Part shown: one piece after another, positions 6,644 to 13,209 of the stretch
How the letters are laid out: every line of letters starts with the position of its first letter
How positions within the stretch are numbered: the first letter of the stretch is position 1
Assembly: GCA_015494375.1 (NCBI GenBank)
Contig: WGBL01000092.1
Coordinates: forward strand, 1-15,366
Length of the DNA stretch: 15,366 bases
Direction of reading: 5' to 3'
Source of the DNA: Hyphomicrobiales bacterium
GTDB lineage: Bacteria > Pseudomonadota > Alphaproteobacteria > Rhizobiales > S144-23
Position numbers and translations under genes: made by a program
The notes under the pieces: generated by a model
Database searches by the model: none
What the model was told of the DNA's origin: nothing
Seen by the model: the letters and a program-made list of their open reading frames with translations, nothing else

Positions 6644-6922
6644 GGGCGGATTCCTTGTCTTTCTTGTCTCGTAGAGCCGATTGAAGTTCCTGCAGCCTGA
6701 AGTCACGACTTGGCAAAGCAAGTTCTTTGCCAAGCGGCCCCGATCGGGAATTGCCGGTGTTGGGATGGCTAAATCACGGACCGCGGGCCGTAAGAGCGCG
6801 CTTTGGCCCGGACCGCGGATCAGGGGCCCTCGTGCAACACCGGCCTTGGCCCAAAGCGCCAAATGAGGCAGAATGTCGCAAAGGCGGCTCGGGGTCGCCT
6901 GCAAATCTCGAGGCTATGACCC
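6644..6922. other. Gap between divergent genes, rich in inverted repeats
   Basis: A stretch of 279 bp with no credible gene. It holds a perfect 10-bp hairpin at 6709-6734. It also has a long-range pair CCGGTGTTG (6754-6762)/CAACACCGG (6835-6843), a nested CGGGCC (6784-6789)/GGCCCG (6805-6810), and GCGCTTTGG (near 6799) with CCAAAGCGC (near 6850). CCGCGG occurs at 6781-6786 and 6813-6818. Promoters for the small secreted protein (+) and the 79-residue orphan (-) must lie here, but I cannot place them. Confidence 0.45.
6709..6734. other. Perfect 10-bp inverted repeat with 6-nt loop
   Basis: CTTGGCAAAG (6709-6718), loop CAAGTT, then CTTTGCCAAG (6725-6734). No T tract follows on either strand, so it is not a standard terminator. 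It lies 65 bp upstream of the GTG of the 79-residue orphan and about 190 bp upstream of the secreted-protein gene. It may be an operator or the stem of a structured RNA. Confidence 0.7.
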
Positions 6923-7216
6923 ATGTTTGCACGAATGATTTGTCTCTTGCCCTCTCTCGGGCTCGCTGTCCTGCTCGTGTTGGCGGCGCCGGGACTGAGC
7001 TATGGAGATCACTTGAAGCGTCAGGGCGCTTCAGAGAGTGAGCTCGCACCGACCATGCCGCGAGCGAAGGATGGCGAGCCCGGCAAAGCCACTTCGCCCG
7101 CCCGCAGCAAGGACAGCGACAACGCCGAGCCGGGCGATGATGACGACTTTTCCATTCCCGCCTTCGGTGGACCCGGCTGTCCCTATGACCGTGAGGAACT
7201 CGGCCCCATCGTTTGA
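6923..7216 (+). CDS. Small predicted secreted protein, 97 residues
   Basis: I do not recognise the family. The N-terminus is a clear signal peptide: Met-Phe-Ala-Arg, a hydrophobic core (ICLLPSLGLAVLLVLAA) and a likely cut near residues 24-28 (APGLSYG). The remaining 70 or so residues are hydrophilic and probably disordered, rich in Glu, Asp, Lys, Ser and Pro, with an acidic run EPGDDDDF. They end in a Gly/Pro-rich tail with a single Cys (GGPGCPYDREEL). There is no lipobox. The start is ATG 6923; a weak CGAGG lies about nine bases upstream. It converges on the SIMPL-domain gene with a 62-bp gap. The export prediction supports a real gene, but conservation cannot be judged from this sequence. 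Confidence 0.55.
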   Translation: MFARMICLLPSLGLAVLLVLAAPGLSYGDHLKRQGASESELAPTMPRAKDGEPGKATSPARSKDSDNAEPGDDDDFSIPAFGGPGCPYDREELGPIV

Positions 7217-7228
7217 TGGCGTATGAGA

Positions 7229-7257
7229 GGACGCGGGGCCAGCTGGTCGCGACGTCC
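7229..7257. terminator. Hairpin between convergent genes (possible bidirectional terminator)
   Basis: GGACGCG (7229-7235) pairs with CGCG-A-CGTCC (7248-7257), seven pairs with one bulged A and a 12-nt loop, in the 62-bp gap between the small secreted protein gene and the SIMPL gene. The position suits a shared terminator, but neither side has a T tract. The evidence is weak. Confidence 0.3.
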
Positions 7258-7278
7258 GCGAACGCGCATCGGTGGCAC

Positions 7279-8076
7279 CTACTCGAGGCCCCAGACGACG
7301 GTGACACGAACGGCGAGCTCAACCTGGCCCCGCTCGATTGGGGGCGCGGCGCGTTCGGCCACGGCCATGCGCGCGATGCCCGATCTGGCGATGGGCTGAG
7401 GTGTCGCCTCCTCGATGCGTATGACGGGCCCGAGGCTTACGCCCGCGGCCCTGGCATAAAGCCTCGCTTTGCGTTTGGCATTTCCGATCGCTCTGAGGCG
7501 GGCACGGTCGGCGATTTCGTCGGCCTCTGAAACCTCGAACTGAATGCCCCCGACCTGATTGGCTCCAAGACTCACCACCTCGTCGAGAAGAGGCCCCAGG
7601 CGCGCAATGGGCCGGACGCGAAACCGCACCGAGTTGCGGACAACGAACCCTACGAGCCGGCTCGGCTCGCCGCGCCTCGGGCGGTCATAGCGCGGCTGGA
7701 CGGACAACGCCGTCGTGGCAATTTCGCGCGCGGGGATGCCCGCCTGCTTGAGTGCATCGACGACGCGCCGCATGCGTTGAGAGTTGCCGGCAAGGGCCGC
7801 ACGCGCCGTCTCGGCCTCGGTCACCACCCCGGCCGTAACCACGGCGACATCGGGTTCGGCCGTAACGCGCCCCACGGCACTGACTGTAAGCGTGCGCTCG
7901 CCGGCGCGATCACGCGCGGCCTTGGCCGGGGGCACAGCGACAGCAAGCCCCGCAAGCGCCAGGCATGCAGCGCATACCACCCGCCGCAATAACACCGCGT
8001 CTGGCCGCGCCAGGCCGCGCCACGGCATTCTGCTTGTGCCTCTGTTCGATTGCAAATGCGCCAGTGTCTCTTTCAT
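7279..8076 (-). CDS. SIMPL domain (DUF541) periplasmic protein
   Basis: A 265-residue protein with an N-terminal export signal (basic stretch, then VVCAACLALAGLAVAVPPAKA, cut near residue 55) and a SIMPL/DUF541 domain over the rest. Typical family features are TLTVSAVGRVTAEPDVAVVTAGV at the domain start, the Ala-rich helix before MRRVVDALKQAGIPAREIATTALSVQPRYD, and VGFVVRNSVRFRV. The end is EEATPQPIARS and a hydrophobic strand VELAVRVTVVWGLE. Bacterial members are exported proteins linked in some species to oxidative stress, but the biochemical role is poorly defined. I chose ATG 8076 because GGGAG (8082-8086) lies five bases before it; a GTG two codons upstream is possible. The signal's n-region is long, so an internal start at Met17 (MPWRGLARPD) should be considered. 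Confidence 0.87.
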   Translation of the reverse strand: MKETLAHLQSNRGTSRMPWRGLARPDAVLLRRVVCAACLALAGLAVAVPPAKAARDRAGERTLTVSAVGRVTAEPDVAVVTAGVVTEAETARAALAGNSQRMRRVVDALKQAGIPAREIATTALSVQPRYDRPRRGEPSRLVGFVVRNSVRFRVRPIARLGPLLDEVVSLGANQVGGIQFEVSEADEIADRARLRAIGNAKRKARLYARAAGVSLGPVIRIEEATPQPIARSGIARMAVAERAAPPIERGQVELAVRVTVVWGLE

Positions 8077-8082
8077 GATCAC

Positions 8083-8485
8083 TCCCGTTCTTCATCACGC
8101 CCGCACGCCATCACGCCCGCACGCCCGCGATATGGCCGCCAACGCAATCATGGCAGACAATTATGGCCGCACCCTTCCCTTTCTCTGCTCTCTTTCTTAG
8201 CCTCTGCTGTCTTTCTCAGCGCTGTCGCCAAGTGGGAGTGGGGACCGGATGTCGCCCAACCGGCCGGCCGCCACAAGCGCCCAGCAAAAGGTTGGCGCGC
8301 ATGGTTTGTCGCATGGTCTTGGACAGCGATTTGAGCAAGGCTGTTCTGTTGTGTTGGTGGCGCGTCAGCGATTTCTCGCGAGACGGCCGACACCGAAAGC
8401 AGACCACCGACTTCCGACTTGGAGCTAAGCGCTTGTTGCAGCAGCGAGTCTGGTTGCTGCAGTGAGCCCGGGGGAGCCGCCCATC
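8083..8485. other. Divergent spacer between the SIMPL and MOSC genes
   Basis: About 400 bp with no credible gene. Near the SIMPL start it holds a two-copy 16-bp repeat. A pyrimidine-rich stretch follows at about 8173-8214 (+ strand, mostly C and T). A 7-bp inverted repeat TGCAGCA (8437-8443)/TGCTGCA (8455-8461) lies just upstream of the MOSC gene. Open frames here have poor composition and no ribosome binding site. Promoters in both directions are expected, but I cannot place them. Confidence 0.5.
8093..8124. repeat. 16-bp tandem duplication upstream of the SIMPL gene
   Basis: CATCACGCCCGCACGC occurs at 8093-8108 and again, identical, at 8109-8124, followed by a short partial CCGC. It lies 16 bp upstream of the SIMPL start, next to its ribosome binding site, and is therefore in the leader. 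Confidence 0.85.
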
Positions 8486-9292
8486 ATGGATCGTGCCATG
8501 GACCGAACCTCGCCCTCTCGCCCGCATGTCGCGGGCCTTTTTCGCTATCCCGTCAAGGGACTTTCGGCCCAAGCCCTCGAAGCGGTCGACCTCGTGGCGG
8601 GCGAGACGATGCCGCTCGATCGCATCTATGCCATCGAGCCCGGCCCCGGCCGCTTCGATCCGGCAGCGCCCCGGTATCTGCCCAAGGTCAACTTCGTCAT
8701 GCTCATGCGCCACGAAAGCCTTGCAGCGCTCGAGACCCGGTTCGAGGAGGACGGCCACCAGCTGACGATCCTGAGGGATGGCAAGCCGGTCGTGCGCGGC
8801 TCTTTGCGCACCGCCGTGGGGCGGGCCATGATCGAGCAGTTCCTCGCCGCCTATCTCGAGGGGCGGGTGCGCGGCAGCCCCCATATCGTTCACGCCACGG
8901 GCCACAGCTTCAGCGATGTGGCGATGAAATGCTTGCACATCATCAATCTCGAAAGTGTGCGCAAGCTCTCGCGGCTCGCCGGGCGCGAGGTGGCACCTGA
9001 GCGCTTTCGCGCCAACGTCTGGATCGATGGTGTGGCGGCGATGAGCGAGCTCAATTGGCTCGACCGCGAGATCCGGTTGGGAGATGTCCGGCTGCGGGTC
9101 GTGACAAGAACCGACCGCTGCGCCGCCACCAACGTCGCGCCCGGCACAGGCGTTCGCGACATGGCCATTCCTGAGCTCCTCGAGCGCTCGTTCGGCCACA
9201 GGGATTTCGGCGTCTATGCCCGTGTTGTCACCGGTGGCCCGGTTCACGTCGGTGACCCGGTTGAGACCCCCGAAGGCAAAGACGCGATTTAG
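8486..9292 (+). CDS. MOSC domain-containing protein (mARC/YcbX-like)
   Basis: A 268-residue protein with an N-terminal MOSC beta-barrel domain (HVAGLFRYPVKGLSAQALEAVDL at about residues 13-35) and a C-terminal MOSC domain. The latter has the family hallmarks RFRANVWIDG, then LNWLDREIRLGDV, and the expected molybdenum-cofactor-ligating Cys at about residue 212 in RTDRCAATNVAPGTG. Known MOSC proteins of this layout (YcbX, mARC) reduce N-hydroxylated compounds, or bind or transfer the molybdenum cofactor. The substrate here is unknown. I chose ATG 8486; GGAG lies about ten bases upstream, and an in-frame GTG at 8462 is possible. It is a single-gene unit, divergent from the SIMPL gene and convergent with lptE. 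Confidence 0.87.
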   Translation: MDRAMDRTSPSRPHVAGLFRYPVKGLSAQALEAVDLVAGETMPLDRIYAIEPGPGRFDPAAPRYLPKVNFVMLMRHESLAALETRFEEDGHQLTILRDGKPVVRGSLRTAVGRAMIEQFLAAYLEGRVRGSPHIVHATGHSFSDVAMKCLHIINLESVRKLSRLAGREVAPERFRANVWIDGVAAMSELNWLDREIRLGDVRLRVVTRTDRCAATNVAPGTGVRDMAIPELLERSFGHRDFGVYARVVTGGPVHVGDPVETPEGKDAI

Positions 9293-9575
9293 GAATGTCT
9301 CAATGAATTGACGAACGGGAGGCGCCCAGAGAATATGATTCTATTCGCGCTCGCATCGTCCAATTTTGCCGACGCGACTTTGCCCCTCTTGGTAATTTTG
9401 CCCCTCTTCGTAAAATCATAGAGCTGAAGACGCCCAATGGGGTTGGCAGCACTGTCGAATAGGATTTCCTTCTACAACTGTGACCGCATACGAACACTCG
9501 AACAGGCTCGAATGGGCAAGAGGAGACAACAAAACACGACAGAACAGGACAAGACAACACAACAAGGCGAAAAGG
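9293..9575. other. A+T-richer convergent spacer between the MOSC gene and lptE
   Basis: 283 bp without a credible gene, visibly lower in GC than the surroundings. It contains an 18-bp doublet (9379-9414), a 7-bp inverted repeat CTATTCG (near 9342)/CGAATAG (near 9455), and a 62-nt stretch without any T (9514-9575) that ends exactly at the lptE stop. In the lptE transcript this stretch is U/G/C only and free of A, which could serve as a Rho-type or other termination region. I see no canonical hairpin plus T tract. Confidence 0.5.
9379..9414. repeat. 18-bp tandem duplication
   Basis: TTTGCCCCTCTTGGTAAT (9379-9396) is followed directly by TTTGCCCCTCTTCGTAAA (9397-9414), with 15 of 18 bases the same. 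A degenerate TTTGCC lies upstream at 9365. It sits in the convergent spacer beyond the MOSC gene. Confidence 0.8.
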
Positions 9576-10142
9576 TTAGACGGCGCGGGAGATATGGGCC
9601 GCGATACGCGTGCGGATGTTGCGGCCCACGTCGCGAGCCGCACGGTCCTCGGCATCGCGGCGGGCGCGGGTGTTGGCGAAAATCGAATCAAAGCGCTGGA
9701 AGGCCGCACGCGACTTGCTGCGTCCGGAAAATGCGACCTTGTTGGTGGCAAGGTCAATGAGCTTGAAATCGGCTTCGAGGTTGTAGACTTGGCCCTTGGC
9801 GTCGCCGTCGATCTTGACAAGGATGGTCTCGACCGACTCGCGAATGGCCACGTCGAGGCGATAGCGTGGCGCAACGGCCAGGTCGTCGGCGCCTGTGCGG
9901 AACAAGAGCTCGTTGCGAATGCGCTGGCCGACACGGCCGGGAATTGTAGAGACGTCGATGGCGGCCAGCTCGGCGGCGACACCGGGGCTGCCGTCGACGG
10001 CGCCGTAAAGGGGGCGGAAGCCGCTGCCAGCGCAGCCCGCAAGCGATAGCGATAGAGCAAAAAGCACTACAGACACGCCGCCCATCATCAGCCGGCGAAG
10101 TAGCAGGCCATTGCCCCCGATTCTTGTCTCAGGCGACGACAT
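9576..10142 (-). CDS. lptE: LPS-assembly lipoprotein LptE
   Basis: LptE is the outer-membrane lipoprotein that plugs and stabilises the LptD channel, through which lipopolysaccharide reaches the cell surface. The product is 188 residues with a lipoprotein signal: a hydrophobic stretch (GVSVVLFALSLSLAGC) and lipobox LAGC with the lipidated Cys at about residue 37. FRPLYG follows directly, as is typical of alphaproteobacterial LptE. The rest is a small alpha/beta domain (YRLDVAIRESVETILVKIDGDA, YNLEADFKLIDLATNKVAFSGRS, and a long C-terminal helix). The ATG at 10142 overlaps the end of leuS by 14 bases, so translation is probably coupled. In many alphaproteobacteria holA follows lptE; here it does not. 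The sequence match is moderate, but with the leuS context the call is firm. Confidence 0.88.
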   Translation of the reverse strand: MSSPETRIGGNGLLLRRLMMGGVSVVLFALSLSLAGCAGSGFRPLYGAVDGSPGVAAELAAIDVSTIPGRVGQRIRNELLFRTGADDLAVAPRYRLDVAIRESVETILVKIDGDAKGQVYNLEADFKLIDLATNKVAFSGRSKSRAAFQRFDSIFANTRARRDAEDRAARDVGRNIRTRIAAHISRAV

Positions 10143-12777
10143 TGACGATCCTTTGCGGCACCACGATGATCTTCTTGATCTCGCGCCCCCCGATGGCGCG
10201 CATCACCCCGTCGAGCTTCAATGCCGCAGCCTCAACCTCCTCACGCCCCGCATCGCGTGCGATTGTAAGCTCGTCGCGTCGTTTCCCGTTTACCTGTACG
10301 GCAATCGTGATCATGTCGTCAACGAGCAGGGCCGGATCGGGGCGCGGCCAGGGCTCATCGGCGAGCAAGGTGTTGTAGTTGAGCCGCGCCCAACATTCTT
10401 CGCCGAAATGCGGCATCATTGGGCCGAGAAGCTGAATGAGCAGGGTGATGGCCTCGGCAAGGGCCCAATCCATGCCCGGGGTGTTGCTTTTTTGCGCCGC
10501 TGATATGGCATTGGTGAGCTCATGGATGTGGGCGACGGCGCGGTTGAAACGCAGCCCCTCGATGTCGCGGGAGACGTCGCGGAGCGCGCGATGGGCCGCC
10601 CGGCGCAAGGCCTCGGCCTCAGGCCCGAGGTCGCTCGGAGGCGTGCGCTCGCGATGGCCACCGCCCTCACCCGCCCCGGCGGCTCCGACGACCCCGGCGG
10701 CCTCGGCCTTGATGCGCGGCTCGAGTTCGCCGATGAGCCGCCAGACACGTTGCTGGAAGCGCCAGGCGCCTTGCACCCCCTCCTCGGTCCATTCCACATC
10801 GCGCTCGGGTGGGCTGTCCGAGAGCATGAACCAGCGCGCGGTATCGGCACCGAAGCGGGCGATGATGTCGGAGGGATCAACGGTGTTGCGTTTCGATTTG
10901 GACATCTTCTCGACTGCGCCGATGGTCACCTCCTCGTCACTCTCCTTGAGAAAGGCACGGCGCCCCTCCTCGCTATGCACAATCCGCACCTCCTGTGGTG
11001 AGCGCCAATTGCCCGCCTTGTCGCGATAGGTCTCGTGATTGACCATGCCCTGGGTGAAGAGCCCGGCGAAGGGCTCGTCGAGCCCGAGGTGCCCCGTCGC
11101 CTTCATGGCGCGGGTGAAAAAGCGGGCATAGAGGAGATGCAGGATCGCATGCTCGATGCCGCCAATGTACTGATCGACCGGCAGCCAGCGATCGGCCGCC
11201 TGGCGGTCGACGGGTGTCTCGGCATGAGGCGCACAAAAGCGGGCGAAATACCAGGAGCTGTCGACGAAAGTGTCAAAGGTGTCGGTCTCGCGTGTGGCGG
11301 CCTTGCCGCATTGGGGGCATTTGGTTTTCTTCCAGCTGGGGTGCCGCTCGAGGGGATTGCCGGGCTTGTCGAACGTGACGTCTTCGGGAAGCGTCACCGG
11401 CAAATCCTCACGCGGCACCGGCACGACGCCACAGTCGGGGCAATGGATGATGGGAATCGGGCAGCCCCAATAGCGCTGGCGCGAGATCAGCCAGTCGCGC
11501 AGCCGGTAGTTGACACTGCGCTTGCCGACGCCCATGGCCTCGAGGCGCGCGGCCATGGCCTCTTTGGCTTCTTCGACGGTGAGGCCGTCAAGAAAGTCGG
11601 AGTTGGCGAGGCGGCCCGGGCCGACATAGGCCTCGTCGCCGATTTCGAAGGTTGCCGGGTCGGCACCTTCGGGAATCACCACGGGCAAAACGTCGAGGCC
11701 GTATTTGCGGGCGAACTCGAGGTCGCGCTGATCGTGAGCGGGGCAGCCGAAAATGGCGCCCGTGCCATAGTCCATAAGCACAAAGTTGGCGACATAGACG
11801 GGCACCTTGCGGCCGGGCTCGAGCGGATGAACGGCAAAAAGCCCCGTGGCAAAGCCCTGTTTTTCGGCCCGCTCGATGGCTTCTTCCGACGTGCCCATGC
11901 GCCGGCACTCGGCAACGAATGCCGCCAGCCGCTTGCTGCGCTTGGCAAGGTGCGCCGTCAGCGGATGCTCGGGCGAAATCGCCATGAAACTGGCGCCAAA
12001 GAGCGTGTCGTGGCGGGTGGTGAACACCTCGAGCTTTTGCAGCTTCTTGGGCAGTTTCTTGCCCTCGAGGTCCCAGGTGATCAGCAGCCCCTCGCTGCGG
12101 CCGATCCAGTTGGCCTGCATGGTGCGGACCTTCTCGGGCCAGCGCTCGAGCCCATCGAGCGCCTCGAGCAGCTCATCGGCATAGGCCGTGATGCGGAAGA
12201 ACCACTGCATGAGCTCGCGCTGCTCGACGGGCGCACCCGAGCGCCAGCCCTTGCCGTCGATCACCTGCTCGTTGGCAAGCACTGTCTTTTCGACCGGGTC
12301 CCAGTTGACCTTGGCGGTCTTGCGGTAGGCCAGCCCTTTTTCATAGAAGTCGAGAAACAGCTTTTGCTGCTGGTGATAATAAGCCACGTCGCAAGTGGCG
12401 AACTCGCGCTCCCAGTCGAGCGACAGCCCCATGGACTTGAGCTGAGCCCGCATGGTGGCGATGTTCTCATAGGTCCACTTGGCGGGGTGGACGTTCTGGG
12501 CCATGGCGGCATTCTCGGCCGGCATGCCAAAGGCGTCCCAGCCCATGGGGTGGAGGACATCAAAGCCCTGGGCGCGCTTGTAGCGGGCCACAACGTCGCC
12601 CATGGTGTAGTTGCGCACATGGCCCATGTGGATGCGCCCGGAGGGGTAGGGGAACATTTCAAGCACATAGTATTTGGGCTTTTCCGGGTCCTCGGCGGTG
12701 CGAAAGACGCCGCGCTCCTCCCAGACCCGTTGCCAGTGCTTTTCGCGTTTGGGCGCGTCGTAGCGATCCGCTGCCAT
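10129..12777 (-). CDS. leuS: Leucine--tRNA ligase
   Basis: This cytosolic class I aminoacyl-tRNA synthetase charges tRNA-Leu with leucine. It is 882 residues, normal for the bacterial type. The HIGH motif appears as HMGH at residues 50-53 and KMSKS at about 624-628. The CP1 editing domain has its T-rich peptide as TTRHDTLFGA, with His where many homologues have Pro, and GCPAHDQRD with the conserved editing Asp. A zinc-ribbon insertion has two CxxC pairs (CPDCG and CPQCG). The anticodon-binding domain follows, preceded by a Gly/Ala-rich linker (VVGAAGAGEGGG) that looks lineage-specific. The start at 12777 has AGGAAG about ten bases upstream, at the edge of a 17-bp tandem array. It overlaps lptE by 14 bases and is divergent from fic. 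Confidence 0.98.
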   Translation of the reverse strand: MAADRYDAPKREKHWQRVWEERGVFRTAEDPEKPKYYVLEMFPYPSGRIHMGHVRNYTMGDVVARYKRAQGFDVLHPMGWDAFGMPAENAAMAQNVHPAKWTYENIATMRAQLKSMGLSLDWEREFATCDVAYYHQQQKLFLDFYEKGLAYRKTAKVNWDPVEKTVLANEQVIDGKGWRSGAPVEQRELMQWFFRITAYADELLEALDGLERWPEKVRTMQANWIGRSEGLLITWDLEGKKLPKKLQKLEVFTTRHDTLFGASFMAISPEHPLTAHLAKRSKRLAAFVAECRRMGTSEEAIERAEKQGFATGLFAVHPLEPGRKVPVYVANFVLMDYGTGAIFGCPAHDQRDLEFARKYGLDVLPVVIPEGADPATFEIGDEAYVGPGRLANSDFLDGLTVEEAKEAMAARLEAMGVGKRSVNYRLRDWLISRQRYWGCPIPIIHCPDCGVVPVPREDLPVTLPEDVTFDKPGNPLERHPSWKKTKCPQCGKAATRETDTFDTFVDSSWYFARFCAPHAETPVDRQAADRWLPVDQYIGGIEHAILHLLYARFFTRAMKATGHLGLDEPFAGLFTQGMVNHETYRDKAGNWRSPQEVRIVHSEEGRRAFLKESDEEVTIGAVEKMSKSKRNTVDPSDIIARFGADTARWFMLSDSPPERDVEWTEEGVQGAWRFQQRVWRLIGELEPRIKAEAAGVVGAAGAGEGGGHRERTPPSDLGPEAEALRRAAHRALRDVSRDIEGLRFNRAVAHIHELTNAISAAQKSNTPGMDWALAEAITLLIQLLGPMMPHFGEECWARLNYNTLLADEPWPRPDPALLVDDMITIAVQVNGKRRDELTIARDAGREEVEAAALKLDGVMRAIGGREIKKIIVVPQRIVNVVA

Positions 12778-12791
12778 GGTGTGGTTGCTTC

Positions 12792-12842
12792 CTGTGACGA
12801 TGACCTATCTGTGGCGATGACCTATCTGTGACGATGACCGAT
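12792..12842 (-). repeat. 17-bp tandem repeat, 3 copies, in the leuS leader
   Basis: Units at 12792-12808, 12809-12825 and 12826-12842 have the + strand consensus CTGTGACGATGACCTAT. Unit 2 differs at one base and unit 3 at one base. The array begins 14 bp upstream of the leuS start and touches the AGGAAG that probably serves as its ribosome binding site, so it would be transcribed in the leuS 5' leader. Confidence 0.9.
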
Positions 12843-12916
12843 GACTTTGACCAGGTGTGGCAGTCGCCGTCGTGAACTCAAAATGACAATGTGACTTGTT
12901 GGTGCGTCAGTTCGCC

Positions 12917-12973
12917 AGCTCGGGTTCCTAATACGAACTCGGGCTGGGATTGCGAGCTCGGGCTGGTAATGCG
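12917..12973. repeat. 19-bp tandem repeat, 3 copies
   Basis: Units at 12917-12935, 12936-12954 and 12955-12973; the third is AGCTCGGGCTGGTAATGCG. Units 2 and 3 differ at about three positions and unit 1 is more diverged in its middle. The array lies between leuS and fic, about 140 bp from the leuS start. Confidence 0.8.
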
Positions 12974-13079
12974 GCCAAAGGCCCGCTCTGGTCAAGCGCA
13001 AGCGGGGGCATGGCTGGGCAGGCGGAGAGCGCAGAGGGCCAGGCGCGCACCACGAAACAAAACGGAAACACGACCCGAC

Positions 13080-13178
13080 ATGGCGAATTTTTGCGCAAAA
13101 TGTGCCATTTGGGGCTGACATGGCGCATCATGTGCCATAAATTCGCAACGCGGAACATTTTAGAACATTATGCGCCAT
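13080..13178. promoter_or_regulatory. Candidate operator region of fic: repeated ATGGCRCAT half-sites
   Basis: A 19-bp near-perfect palindrome ATGGCGCATCATGTGCCAT lies at 13120-13138. The same half-site recurs as ATGGCGAAT (13080-13088), ATGTGCCAT (13100-13108) and ATGCGCCAT (13170-13178). Starts at 13080, 13100, 13120 and 13130 are spaced by multiples of ten bases, so these sites face the same side of the helix. A possible promoter (TTCGCA 13142-13147, 18-base gap, CATTAT 13166-13171) lies between the sites. The arrangement suits binding by a dimeric regulator. The winged helix at the C-terminus of the adjacent Fic protein is the obvious candidate, but that is inference. Confidence 0.5.
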
Positions 13179-13209
13179 ATCCAAAAGACATGTCACGCCG
13201 GTGCGACAC

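Larger units (their letters stand above)
12843..13209. other. Divergent leuS-fic spacer
   Basis: 367 bp with no credible gene. It holds a 19-bp repeat array (12917-12973), an unremarkable G/A-rich stretch (about 12974-13079), and a block of ATGGCRCAT-type half-sites (13080-13178) immediately before fic. The last 100 bp are clearly more A+T-rich than the neighbours, as expected for a promoter region. The frames open here use poor codons and look like noise. Confidence 0.55.

Noticed and set aside
6644..6922. tRNA gene in the structured gap
   Set aside because: The inverted repeats do not form a cloverleaf, and no T-arm GTTCRANYC motif with a matching acceptor stem could be found.
7213..7530. 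105-codon frame overlapping the end of the SIMPL gene
   Set aside because: It runs antisense to the conserved C-terminus of the SIMPL domain and has no recognisable features.
8437..8461. 7-bp inverted repeat before the MOSC gene as a terminator or operator
   Set aside because: A short GC-rich stem with an 11-nt loop and no T tract is expected by chance in such DNA; I mention it only in the spacer entry.
8163..8465. 100-codon frame starting MAAPFPFSALFLSLCCLSQRC
   Set aside because: The hydrophobic start arises from a pyrimidine-rich tract. There is no ribosome binding site, and the remainder is Arg/Cys/Trp-rich noise.
9300..9560. 86-codon minus-strand frame beginning MLSCPVLSCFVV
   Set aside because: It is produced by translating the low-complexity T-free tract and has no family resemblance.
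11035..12831. Open frame of 598 codons opposite leuS, and other long antisense frames (2964-3932, 5013-6083, 8216-9247)
   Set aside because: They mirror well-identified genes in GC-rich DNA, have no recognisable domains or ribosome binding sites, and show compositions typical of shadow frames.
13080..13118. Mini-peptide MANFCAKCAIWG with a CxxC motif
   Set aside because: Only 12 codons without a ribosome binding site; the ATG and surrounding bases are better explained as repeated operator half-sites.
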